Assembly (NCBI RefSeq): GCF_020172685.1
Contig: NZ_CP083986.1
Span: 2,368,292 to 2,432,291 of the forward strand
Direction: 5' to 3'
DNA length: 64,000 nucleotides
From: [Mycobacterium] nativiensis
GTDB lineage: Bacteria; Actinomycetota; Actinomycetes; Mycobacteriales; Mycobacteriaceae
Shown here: in pieces, positions 1-7,167 of the stretch
Layout: every line of letters begins with the position of its first letter
Position numbering within the stretch: position 1 is the stretch's first letter
Notes under the pieces: generated by a model
What the model saw: only the letters and a program-made list of their open reading frames with translations
Databases searched by the model: none
Told to the model about the DNA's origin: nothing
Position numbers and translations under genes: made by a program

Positions 1-55
1 TACGGCCCCACTTGGGGGTTTGGCGTACAACTGCGCACGCTCGCGACAAGAAAAA

Positions 56-625
56 TTACAGCGGGATGTTCTTGTGCCGGCCGCGACGGGCAGGCGCCTC
101 GAACGGGGGCGGGGCCTCGAAGGGCGGGGCCTCCATCGGGGCCGCAACGAGTTCGACGGCCATCGGATCGGCCTCAGGAGCCGGACCCGGCTCGGCCAAG
201 GCGGCGAACTCGACGGGAGCTTCCATTGGCGGCATCTGGTCGGCGGGGAGGTCGGTGGGCATCGGCAGGTACATGTGGCGAGTGAACTGCGGCTGGTAGG
301 CGCCGCCGCCGCCGATCTTCACACCGCCGGACTCGCCACTGGACACCGGAGTGCCGTCGGGCAGGGTCACCGCGGTGTGGTGGCTGTTCCAGCCGACCAC
401 CAGGGCACCGGGGGCGGTGCCGTGCTTGAAGCCGCGGGCCAGCAAGGCGGACTCCTCGTTGGCGGTGTGGAAGCGGCCGCTGAATGCCGGCCGGCCGCTG
501 GCGACGTTGGACACCCACGAGGCCAGGCCGGAGCAATCCGTACCGGCGGGAGTGTTCCCACCGGCGATGTACGGGGTGCCCGAGACCTGCTGGATGAGTG
601 CCATCAGTGCTTCGAGTCCAAACAT
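56..625 (-). CDS. NlpC/P60-like cysteine peptidase-fold protein with a proline-rich tail
   Basis: Encodes 189 residues from ATG at 625. Residues 1-120 look like a small cell-wall amidase/peptidase fold: GTPYIAGGNTPAGTDCSGL places a candidate catalytic Cys at residue 31, and NSHHTAVTLPDG places a candidate His at 82 or 83. Cys in a DCSGL motif followed by an H-T-A-V strand is the usual pattern of NlpC/P60-type peptidases and of lysin-like proteins common in mycobacteria. Residues 130-189 are Pro/Ala/Glu-rich with repeats of the form EAPPPFEAP and a basic end. No clear signal peptide is visible. Other starts are a TTG at 643 and an ATG at 604; none has a convincing ribosome site, so the start is uncertain. 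The third catalytic residue was not identified, and activity is inferred from the fold pattern only. Confidence 0.65.
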   Translation of the reverse strand: MFGLEALMALIQQVSGTPYIAGGNTPAGTDCSGLASWVSNVASGRPAFSGRFHTANEESALLARGFKHGTAPGALVVGWNSHHTAVTLPDGTPVSSGESGGVKIGGGGAYQPQFTRHMYLPMPTDLPADQMPPMEAPVEFAALAEPGPAPEADPMAVELVAAPMEAPPFEAPPPFEAPARRGRHKNIPL

Positions 626-678
626 GAGGAAGCACGTTAACAACGGCTAACTGCGCTTACCAAAATCTGTGGCAGGCA

Positions 679-699
679 TCACTTTTAGGGCAAAAGTGA
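679..699. promoter_or_regulatory. Inverted repeat TCACTTTT-n5-AAAAGTGA
   Basis: An 8-bp perfect inverted repeat with a 5-base spacer (agggc) lies about 55 bases upstream of the NlpC/P60-like start. It could be an operator or a small stem-loop; its position in the 5' flank favours regulation over termination. No regulator can be named. Confidence 0.35.
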
Positions 700-846
700 C
701 AAGTATTACGGCACAAGGCAAAACACCAGGTAGAACGGCGTAAATTTGCTGCGGAGACCAGGTTTCGGCAGTGAACCGCAGGTAGAGACGGTGTGGGCGC
801 CAGGTGAGAGTGATTGCAGCGTCGGTTAATTGAAATTCTTGAGCGA

Positions 847-861
847 ATTCACCTGGTGAAT
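847..861. promoter_or_regulatory. Perfect palindrome ATTCACC-T-GGTGAAT
   Basis: Seven-base arms around one central base form a perfect dyad. It sits between the end of the acyl-CoA dehydrogenase gene and the NlpC/P60-like gene. It is a plausible protein-binding site. The GGTGAA half-site also recurs in front of both PE genes of the ESX-5 region, which may be chance. Confidence 0.3.
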
Positions 862-950
862 AGTGAAAATACCTGTCCGATACCGGCCATTGCAGCGAAA
901 ACAACTGATGCGCAGAATGTGTCGATTCCGCATCGGCGCAGCTCGAACAA

Positions 951-2132
951 TTACCGTTGCGCCTTCGCCTTTTTGACGAGGTTCGACCCGATGATCAGGC
1001 GTTGGATCTCGCTGGTGCCCTCGTAGAGCCGCAGCAGTCGCACATCGCGGTAGATGCGTTCAACCGGAACGCCGCGGATGTATCCGCTGCCCCCGTGGAT
1101 CTGTACCGCCAGGTCGGCGACGTTTCCGGCCATCTCGGTGCAGAACAGTTTCGCCACCGACGGCGCCACCCGGCGGTCTTCACCGGTGATCCACTGGCGT
1201 GCCGCGTCGCGCACCAGCGCCCGCCCCGCCATCACCCCGGTCTGCTGGTCGGCAAGCATCGCCTGAACCAGTTGGAAGTCGCCGATGATGCTGCCGCCCT
1301 GGGTGGCGGTGGCCGCGTAACTCACCGATTCGTCGAGGGCGCGTTGGGCCGCTCCCACCGCCAGCGCTGCGATGTGAATGCGGCCTCGCGCCAGCGACGT
1401 CATCGCCGCCCGATATCCGATGTCCTCGCTGCCCCCGACCAGGGCCGCGGCGGGCAGTCGGACCCCGGAAAAGCTGACATCGGCCGTCCAGGCCCCCTCC
1501 TGGCCCATCTTGGCGTCCTTCGCGCCGACTTCAACCCCTGCGGCATCGGCGGGCACCAGGAACACCGCGATGCCGGCGCCATTCGCGTCGGCGGGCCGGG
1601 TGCGGGCGAAAACCACGAACAGGTTGGCGAGCGGGGCGTTGGTGATGAACCGCTTCTGGCCGTCCAGCAGCCAGGCCTCGTCCCCTCCTGAGCCGTCGCG
1701 GACCGCCTTGGTGCGCAGACCCGCGGGATTGGATCCGGCTCCTGGCTCGGTCAGCGCGAACGACGCGACCACCGCGCCGGACGCGATCGGGGCCAGCCAG
1801 CGCTCCTTCTGTTCGTCGGTGCCGAAGCCGACCAGTACCTGTCCGGCGATGCCGTTGTTGGTGCCGAACATGGAGCGCACCGCCAGCGACGTATAGCCCA
1901 GTTCCATGGCCAGCTCGACGTCCTGGGCGAGATCCAGTCCCAGCCCGCCCCACTCCTGCGGGATGGCGTAGCCGAACAGGCCCAGATCCTTGGCCGCCGC
2001 ACGCAGGTCGTCGGGCACTCGATCCGTGTCGAGAATCTCCTGTTCGCGGGGCACCACCGCGGTCCGGACGAACCGGCGGGTTTGGGCCAGGATCTCGGCG
2101 AAGACGTCGTCGTCGACGGATGCGGTGGTCAT
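951..2132 (-). CDS. Acyl-CoA dehydrogenase (flavoprotein), divergent arm of the cluster
   Basis: Encodes 393 residues. The start ATG at 2132 is chosen because GAAAGGAG lies about 8 bases upstream and the protein then begins with the usual N-terminal helical domain; a longer open frame runs through the intergenic promoter and is not credible. The mid-domain substrate/flavin motif reads FALTEPGAGSNPAG, with Asn where most relatives have Asp. The C-terminal helix carries LYEGTSEIQR, whose Glu371 is at the usual catalytic-base position. The enzyme would oxidise an acyl-CoA to the 2,3-enoyl-CoA, passing electrons from FAD to electron-transfer flavoprotein. It diverges from the dehydrogenase/thiolase operon across an 88-bp region with a perfect inverted repeat, so co-regulation by the GntR protein of the cluster is likely. 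The chain-length or branched substrate cannot be told. Confidence 0.9.
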   Translation of the reverse strand: MTTASVDDDVFAEILAQTRRFVRTAVVPREQEILDTDRVPDDLRAAAKDLGLFGYAIPQEWGGLGLDLAQDVELAMELGYTSLAVRSMFGTNNGIAGQVLVGFGTDEQKERWLAPIASGAVVASFALTEPGAGSNPAGLRTKAVRDGSGGDEAWLLDGQKRFITNAPLANLFVVFARTRPADANGAGIAVFLVPADAAGVEVGAKDAKMGQEGAWTADVSFSGVRLPAAALVGGSEDIGYRAAMTSLARGRIHIAALAVGAAQRALDESVSYAATATQGGSIIGDFQLVQAMLADQQTGVMAGRALVRDAARQWITGEDRRVAPSVAKLFCTEMAGNVADLAVQIHGGSGYIRGVPVERIYRDVRLLRLYEGTSEIQRLIIGSNLVKKAKAQR

Positions 2133-2162
2133 GACACAGCTCCTTTCGATACTGGCCCGGAA

Positions 2163-2181
2163 ATCATATATGAAATATGAT
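2163..2181. promoter_or_regulatory. Inverted repeat ATCATAT-n5-ATATGAT, candidate GntR operator
   Basis: A perfect 7-bp dyad with a 5-base spacer sits centrally in the 88-bp divergent gap between the acyl-CoA dehydrogenase and the SDR operon. It is strongly AT-rich against a GC-rich background. The last regulatory gene of the operon encodes a GntR/FCD repressor-type protein, and such proteins usually bind dyads of about this size in their own cluster's promoter. The link is inference from position and symmetry. Confidence 0.55.
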
Positions 2182-2220
2182 GTATGGCGACCAGGGGAAC
2201 GAGAGTGAGGATGGTGACCG

Positions 2221-2958
2221 GTGTCATTACTTGACGGTCGTACGGCGGTGATCACCGGCGCGGCGCAGGGGCTGGGGTTCGCGATCGCGCAGCGATTCAT
2301 CGCCGAGGGCGCCCGGGTGGTGCTGGGCGATCTGAATCTGGGGGCCACCGAAGCCGCGGCGCGGCAGCTCGGATCCGAGGTGGCGGTGGCAGTGCGCACC
2401 GACGTGACCAGCTCCGCCGACGTCGACGCGCTGGTGGCTGTGGCCGTCGAGCGGTTCGGCGGCCTGGACATCATGGTCAACAACGCCGGCATCACCCGCG
2501 ACGCCACCATGCGCAAGATGACCGAGGACGACTTCGACCAGGTGATCGCGGTACACCTCAAGGGCACCTGGAACGGGTTGCGCGCGGCCGCGGCGATCAT
2601 GCGGGAGAACAAGCGCGGCGCGATCGTCAACATGTCCTCTATATCCGGCAAGGTCGGCATGATCGGACAGACCAACTATTCGGCGGCCAAAGCCGGCATC
2701 GTCGGAATGACCAAGGCCGCCAGTAAGGAGTTGGCCTATCTCGGTGTGCGGGTCAACGCCATCCAGCCCGGGCTGATCCGGTCCGCGATGACCGAGGCCA
2801 TGCCGCAGCGAATCTGGGACTCGAAGGTGGCCGAGGTGCCGATGGGCCGGGCCGGCGAGCCCGACGAGGTGGCCGGTGTCGCGCTGTTCCTGGCATCGGA
2901 CCTTTCCTCTTATATGACGGGCACGGTGCTCGAGGTGACCGGCGGCCGACACCTGTGA
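2221..2958 (+). CDS. Short-chain dehydrogenase/reductase, FabG-like (3-hydroxyacyl-CoA dehydrogenase role likely)
   Basis: Encodes 245 residues from GTG with GTGAGG about 10 bases upstream. Classical SDR signs are present: the nucleotide-binding [10 protein letters not shown] near the N terminus, NNAG after strand 4, and the catalytic Ser and YxxxK in [19 protein letters not shown]. The family reduces or oxidises 3-oxo/3-hydroxy acyl groups with NAD(P). In this context, between two acyl-CoA dehydrogenases and a thiolase, oxidation of a 3-hydroxyacyl-CoA to the 3-oxoacyl-CoA is the sensible role. Its stop overlaps the thiolase start (TGATG), which indicates translational coupling. No enoyl-CoA hydratase gene lies in the cluster, so that step must be supplied from elsewhere. 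Confidence 0.88.
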   Translation: MSLLDGRTAVITGAAQGLGFAIAQRFIAEGARVVLGDLNLGATEAAARQLGSEVAVAVRTDVTSSADVDALVAVAVERFGGLDIMVNNAGITRDATMRKMTEDDFDQVIAVHLKGTWNGLRAAAAIMRENKRGAIVNMSSISGKVGMIGQTNYSAAKAGIVGMTKAASKELAYLGVRVNAIQPGLIRSAMTEAMPQRIWDSKVAEVPMGRAGEPDEVAGVALFLASDLSSYMTGTVLEVTGGRHL

Positions 2959-4172
2959 TGCGCGAGGCGGTGATCTGCGAACCGGTTCGCACCCCGATCG
3001 GTCGCTACGGCGGGGTGTTCAAGCCGCTGACCGCAGTCGAGCTCGGTGTCGCCGCACTGACCGGACTGCTGCAGCGCACCGGCCTGCCCGCCGATGCCAT
3101 CGACGACGTGGTGCTGGGGCACTGCTATCCCAGCAGTGAGGCACCGGCGATCGGGCGGGTGGTCGCCCTGGATTCCGGTCTTCCGGTGACGGTTCCGGGC
3201 ATGCAGGTAGACCGGCGATGCGGGTCGGGATTGCAGGCGGTGATCCAGGCCTGCCTGCAGGTCGGCAGCGGCGCGCACGACGTGGTGATCGCCGGCGGTG
3301 CCGAGAGCATGAGCAATGTGGCGTTCTATTCCACCGACATGCGCTGGGGCGGCGCCCGCGACGGAGTCCGGGTGCACGACGGGCTGGCACGCGGCCGGAC
3401 CACCGCGGGTGGTCAGTACCACCCGGTGCCCGGCGGGATGCTGGAGACCGCGGAGAACCTGCGCCGGCAGTACCAGATCTCCCGCGCCGAGCAGGACGAG
3501 CTCGCGGTCACCTCGCACCAGCGCGCGGTGGCTGCGCAACGCAGTGGCGTGCTCGCCGACGAGATCATCGGTGTCACGGTGCGCTTGCGCAGCGGCGAGC
3601 AGCGGATCGACACCGACGAGCATCCACGGGCGGACACCTCGGTGGAGTCGCTGGCGAAACTCAAACCGGTTCTGGGCAAAAGTGATCCAGAGGCCACCGT
3701 CACCGCCGGCAACTCCAGCGGCCAGAACGATGCCGCCTCGATGTGTGTGGTGACCACCCGGGACAAGGCTCAGCAGCTCGGCCTGACCCCGCTGGTACGG
3801 CTGGTCTCCTGGGGCCTGGCCGGGGTGAAGCCCGCTGTCATGGGCATCGGCCCGGTGCCGGCTACCGACATCGCCCTGGCCAAGGCCGGTCTCGGTCTCG
3901 CCGACATTGACCTGATCGAGCTGAATGAGGCGTTCGCCGCCCAAGCGCTGGCGGTGATGGCGGAGTGGAAATTCGGTGCGGCGGACCGCGACCGGACCAA
4001 CGTCCACGGATCCGGGATCTCACTGGGGCATCCGGTAGGCGCGACCGGGGGCCGGATGCTGGCGACACTGGCGCGCGAACTGCACCGCCGCCAGGCGCGC
4101 TACGGGCTGGAGACGATGTGCATCGGAGGAGGCCAGGGCCTGGCCGCCGTGTTCGAGAGGGTCGTCGCGTGA
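2958..4172 (+). CDS. Thiolase (acetyl-CoA acyltransferase family)
   Basis: Encodes 404 residues. All three thiolase sites are intact: the acyl-accepting Cys88 in VDRRCGSGLQA, His358 in GISLGHPVGATGG, and Cys388 in CIGGGQGLA. The length is usual for the family. It would cleave 3-oxoacyl-CoA with CoA to release acetyl-CoA or propionyl-CoA, or run in the condensing direction. The ATG at 2958 overlaps the upstream stop, and its own stop overlaps the next gene by GTGA, so SDR, thiolase and the second dehydrogenase form one translationally coupled unit. Substrate specificity is not visible. Confidence 0.92.
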   Translation: MREAVICEPVRTPIGRYGGVFKPLTAVELGVAALTGLLQRTGLPADAIDDVVLGHCYPSSEAPAIGRVVALDSGLPVTVPGMQVDRRCGSGLQAVIQACLQVGSGAHDVVIAGGAESMSNVAFYSTDMRWGGARDGVRVHDGLARGRTTAGGQYHPVPGGMLETAENLRRQYQISRAEQDELAVTSHQRAVAAQRSGVLADEIIGVTVRLRSGEQRIDTDEHPRADTSVESLAKLKPVLGKSDPEATVTAGNSSGQNDAASMCVVTTRDKAQQLGLTPLVRLVSWGLAGVKPAVMGIGPVPATDIALAKAGLGLADIDLIELNEAFAAQALAVMAEWKFGAADRDRTNVHGSGISLGHPVGATGGRMLATLARELHRRQARYGLETMCIGGGQGLAAVFERVVA

Positions 4173-5362
4173 CCAGACTGTGTCAGACATTGGGGCTCAC
4201 CGAGAGCCAGACCGAGATCATTGCGGCGGTGCGGGCATTCGTCGACAAAGAGGTCATTCCCAACGCCGCCGAATTGGAACGTGCCGACGCCTACCCGCAA
4301 CAGATCGTCGACGGCATGCGGCAGTTGGGCCTGTTCGGCCTGATGATCCCCGAGGCCTACGGAGGGCTGGGCGAGTCGCTGCTGACCTACGCGCTGTGCG
4401 TCGAGGAGCTCGCGCGCGGCTGGATGAGCATCTCCGGGGTGATCAACACCCATTTCATCGTCGCCTACATGCTGCGCCAACACGGCACCGACGAGCAGAA
4501 GCAGCGGTACCTGCCGGCGATGGCGACCGGTGACATACGCGGGGCTTTCTCCATGTCCGAGCCCGACCTGGGCTCCGACGTCGCGGCGATTCGCACCCGG
4601 GCCACCGCCACCCCCGATGGCGACTACCTGATCACCGGTCAGAAGATGTGGCTCACCAACGGCGCCACATCGACGCTGGTTGCGGTGCTGGTGCACACCG
4701 ACGAAGGGGCGGACACCCCGCACCGCAACATGACCGCATTCCTGGTGGAGAAACCCACCGGATTCGGCGAAGTCATTCCCGGGCTGACGATTCCAGCGAA
4801 GCTCGACAAGCTCGGCTACAAGGGCATCGACACCACCGAGATGATCTTCGACGACTACCGGGCGAGCGCCTTCGACATCCTGGGAGGCGAGACCGGTCGC
4901 GGCTTCTACCAGATGATGGACGGTATCGAAGTCGGCCGGGTCAACGTGGCGGCGCGGGCCTGCGGGGTCGGCATCCGCGCCTTCGAGCTGGCCGTGCGAT
5001 ATGCCCAGCAGCGCAACACCTTCGGCAAGCCGATCGCCGAGCACCAGGCCGTGGCGTTCGGGCTCGCCGAGATGGCGACCAAAGTCGAAGCCGCGCACCT
5101 GATGGTGGTCAACGCCGCACGGTTGAAGGATTCCGGTGAACGCAACGACGTCGCCGCCGGGATGGCGAAATACCTGGCCAGCGAATACTGCAACGAAGTC
5201 ACCCAGCAGAGCTTCCGGATCCACGGCGGCTACGGCTACTCCAAGGACTACGAGATCGAGCGCCTGATGCGAGATGCACCGTTCCTGCTGATCGGTGAGG
5301 GGACCAGCGAAATCCAGAAGCAGATCATCAGCAAGCGCCTGCTCGCCGACTACCGCATCTGA
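4169..5362 (+). CDS. Acyl-CoA dehydrogenase, second of the cluster
   Basis: Encodes 397 residues from GTG 4169, which overlaps the thiolase stop; a longer open frame extends into the thiolase gene and is rejected. The N-terminal helical domain, the flavin motif FSMSEPDLGSDVA and the C-terminal GEGTSEIQK are all present, with Glu377 in the usual catalytic position. The signature is closer to consensus than that of the divergent paralogue, so the two enzymes probably act on different acyl-CoAs or at different steps. It is followed after 4 bases by the GntR regulator gene. Confidence 0.92.
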   Translation: MTRLCQTLGLTESQTEIIAAVRAFVDKEVIPNAAELERADAYPQQIVDGMRQLGLFGLMIPEAYGGLGESLLTYALCVEELARGWMSISGVINTHFIVAYMLRQHGTDEQKQRYLPAMATGDIRGAFSMSEPDLGSDVAAIRTRATATPDGDYLITGQKMWLTNGATSTLVAVLVHTDEGADTPHRNMTAFLVEKPTGFGEVIPGLTIPAKLDKLGYKGIDTTEMIFDDYRASAFDILGGETGRGFYQMMDGIEVGRVNVAARACGVGIRAFELAVRYAQQRNTFGKPIAEHQAVAFGLAEMATKVEAAHLMVVNAARLKDSGERNDVAAGMAKYLASEYCNEVTQQSFRIHGGYGYSKDYEIERLMRDAPFLLIGEGTSEIQKQIISKRLLADYRI

Positions 5363-5366
5363 GACG

Positions 5367-6089
5367 ATGTCCGCACCCGACTTCGCAGCCCGCCCGCAAC
5401 TGTCCGAAGCCGTTGCGCGCTTCGTGCGCAAACGGATCTTCGACGGCGGATACGCAGCGGGGGAGTACGTCCGATTGGACCAGCTGGCAACGGAATTGGG
5501 GATCAGCGTCACCCCGGTGCGCGAGGCGCTGTTCGAGCTGCGGGCCGAGGGCCTGCTGGCCCAGCAGCCGCACCGCGGGTTCGTGGTGCTGCCGGTCACC
5601 AAACGAGACCTGGCCGACGTCGCCGACGTACAGGCCTTTGTCGGCGGTGAGCTCGCCGCGCGGGCCGCGGCCGCCATCACCAACGAACAGCTGGCCGAAC
5701 TGCACGAGATCCAGTCGCAGCTGGAGCAGGCCTATGCCGGAGACGACGAGGAGCGGACAGTTCGGCTCAACCACGAATTCCACCGGGCGATCAACGTGGC
5801 GGCCGGCTCACCCAAGCTTGCCCAGGTGATGTCGCAGATAACCCGATACGCGCCCGAGGCGGTGTTCCCGACCATCTCCGGATGGCCGCAGCGGTCCATG
5901 GGCGACCATCGGCGGGTACTGGCCGCGCTGGCCGCCCACGACGAGACGCTCGCCCGCACCGCGATGGCCGAACACCTTGCGGCCGGGGTGGTGCCGTTGA
6001 TCGAGCACCTCAGCAGTCGCGGCGTGGTCGAGTGCGAAGATGGCGACGACGCGCACGCCGATCAGCGGCCGTTGCCGACCGGGACGTGA
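5367..6089 (+). CDS. GntR-family transcriptional regulator, FCD (FadR-like) subfamily
   Basis: Encodes 240 residues. Residues 10-76 form a winged helix: YVRLDQLATELGISVTPVRE is the recognition region, followed by the wing QQPHRGFVVLPV. Residues 80-215 are an FCD ligand domain with His139, His181 and His203 in the metal-ligand positions; the usual Asp of the first motif appears to be Asn135 (LNHEFHRA). The ligand is probably an acyl-CoA or a carboxylate of the pathway, but this is inferred from context. It is co-transcribed with the three upstream enzymes. The dyad at 2163-2181 is its most likely operator, giving control of both divergent arms. Confidence 0.88.
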   Translation: MSAPDFAARPQLSEAVARFVRKRIFDGGYAAGEYVRLDQLATELGISVTPVREALFELRAEGLLAQQPHRGFVVLPVTKRDLADVADVQAFVGGELAARAAAAITNEQLAELHEIQSQLEQAYAGDDEERTVRLNHEFHRAINVAAGSPKLAQVMSQITRYAPEAVFPTISGWPQRSMGDHRRVLAALAAHDETLARTAMAEHLAAGVVPLIEHLSSRGVVECEDGDDAHADQRPLPTGT

Positions 6090-6103
6090 GACGGTGTGAA
6101 CCT

Positions 6104-6667
6104 ATGCAGAACCAGAGCTACCTGACCTACGAAGAGTTCGGGCGGAAGTTCTTCGAGATCGCGGTCACCGAAGAGCGCGTGGCAGCGGCGTTCGCGGCGA
6201 TCGCCGGCGACGAGTTCGAGATGCCCGCGATGCGTCAGGGACCGGGCGGGATCGCCCGCGTCAGCGCCAAGGTCCGGATTCAGCAGCCACGGGTATCGCG
6301 TGGTCTGGGCGAGGAGCTCACGTTCGGGATTCATATTCCGCTGGAGATCGATCTGCTCATCGACCTGCGCCTGGACAAACAACGATTCACCGTTGCCGGT
6401 GACATCGCACTGCGGGCCACCGCGCGGGCCGCCGAGCCGCTGCTGCTGATCATCGATGTGCCCAAGCCACGCCCGTCGGACATCACCGTCGAGGTGTCGT
6501 CGACGTCCGTCCGCGGCGAGCTGCTGCGCATCTTCGCCGGCGTCGACGGGGAGATCCGGCGGTTCATCGCCAGCTACGTCGCCGACGAGATCGAGAGCCC
6601 GCAGTCCCAGCAGGCCCAGATCATCGACGTGGCCGAGCGCCTGGACTCCGCCTGGACCGGAATCTGA
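6104..6667 (+). CDS. Conserved protein of unknown function, last gene of the acyl-CoA cluster
   Basis: Encodes 187 residues starting MQNQSYLTYEEFGRKFFE. I do not recognise a named domain. The N-terminal 45 residues look helical. The middle alternates short beta strands with conserved-looking acidic and hydrophobic patches (LTFGIHIPLEIDLLIDLRLD, then KQRFTVAGDI), and the C-terminal third is helical. This gives the look of a small beta-sheet lipid- or ligand-binding protein, but that is only an impression. No signal peptide or membrane segment is seen. It begins 14 bases after the GntR gene and converges with the lipoprotein gene. Confidence 0.7.
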   Translation: MQNQSYLTYEEFGRKFFEIAVTEERVAAAFAAIAGDEFEMPAMRQGPGGIARVSAKVRIQQPRVSRGLGEELTFGIHIPLEIDLLIDLRLDKQRFTVAGDIALRATARAAEPLLLIIDVPKPRPSDITVEVSSTSVRGELLRIFAGVDGEIRRFIASYVADEIESPQSQQAQIIDVAERLDSAWTGI

Positions 6668-6685
6668 CCAACCGGCGCTGAACCG

Positions 6686-7099
6686 CTACGGGTAGGGGAT
6701 CGCCGGAATAGCCGGGATCGCGGGGATGGCCGGAATCGCCGGGATCGCCGGAATCGCCGGAACGGCAGGCGGCGACGGGACCCGTGGCGCGGTCGGCGCC
6801 GTCCTGGGTTGTTGCGCGGGGGGTTCGACGACCGGCGCGGCGCTGGTCGGCGGGGCCTCGGGGGCCTGCGGCACAGCGGTCAGGTCCGGGATCAAACCGG
6901 GGATCAGGCCGGGCTCATTGGGGACCGCCGGAGGGACGGGTGCGGGTGTGGCCGGGGCCGCTGGGATCTCGCTGACCCCGCCGTAGGTGTCCTCGTCGGA
7001 ATCGCTTTCGCAGTTACCACAGGCGGTCGCCAGCGCACCGACCGCGAGCCCGACCGCCACCATCGACAGGGCTGACTTTCCGATACCGCGATTCCGCAT
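6686..7099 (-). CDS. Proline-rich lipoprotein with (Ala-Ile-Pro) tandem repeats
   Basis: Encodes 137 residues with a clear lipoprotein signal: basic MRNRGIGK, a hydrophobic stretch, and a lipobox ending ALATAC (Cys27). GGGAGA precedes the ATG. The mature part is Pro/Ala/Val-rich. It contains PGLIPGLIPDL in the middle and ends in seven consecutive Ala-Ile-Pro units followed by Tyr-Pro; the units come from a 9-base tandem repeat at about 6693-6765. No catalytic domain is visible. Likely an exported, lipid-anchored envelope protein. The repeat tract could change length by slippage in steps of three residues without losing the frame. Confidence 0.75.
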   Translation of the reverse strand: MRNRGIGKSALSMVAVGLAVGALATACGNCESDSDEDTYGGVSEIPAAPATPAPVPPAVPNEPGLIPGLIPDLTAVPQAPEAPPTSAAPVVEPPAQQPRTAPTAPRVPSPPAVPAIPAIPAIPAIPAIPAIPAIPYP

Positions 7100-7167
7100 G
7101 GATTCTCCCGTTGCTCGGTTGGTTGGGTTCAGCCTACGACGGTGCGACGGATTCGGGGGACTGCGGC

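Larger units (their letters stand above)
626..950. other. Intergenic region, relatively AT-rich, with two inverted repeats
   Basis: No convincing gene lies here; an 85-codon reading frame on the minus strand lacks family resemblance. The stretch carries two clean inverted repeats (given separately) and probably the promoter of the NlpC/P60-like gene. It also lies downstream of the acyl-CoA dehydrogenase gene that ends at 951. Confidence 0.5.

Noticed and set aside
56..625. Prophage lysin as evidence for a phage region
   Set aside because: The protein resembles lysin-like peptidases, but no other phage genes, integrase or attachment repeats are nearby, and such proteins are common chromosomal genes in mycobacteria.
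647..904. 85-codon reading frame on the minus strand
   Set aside because: No family resemblance, no ribosome site, and it covers two inverted repeats that look regulatory.
2133..2675. N-terminal extension of the first acyl-CoA dehydrogenase
   Set aside because: The extension would cross the divergent promoter and cover the start of the SDR gene; the ATG at 2132 has an excellent ribosome site.
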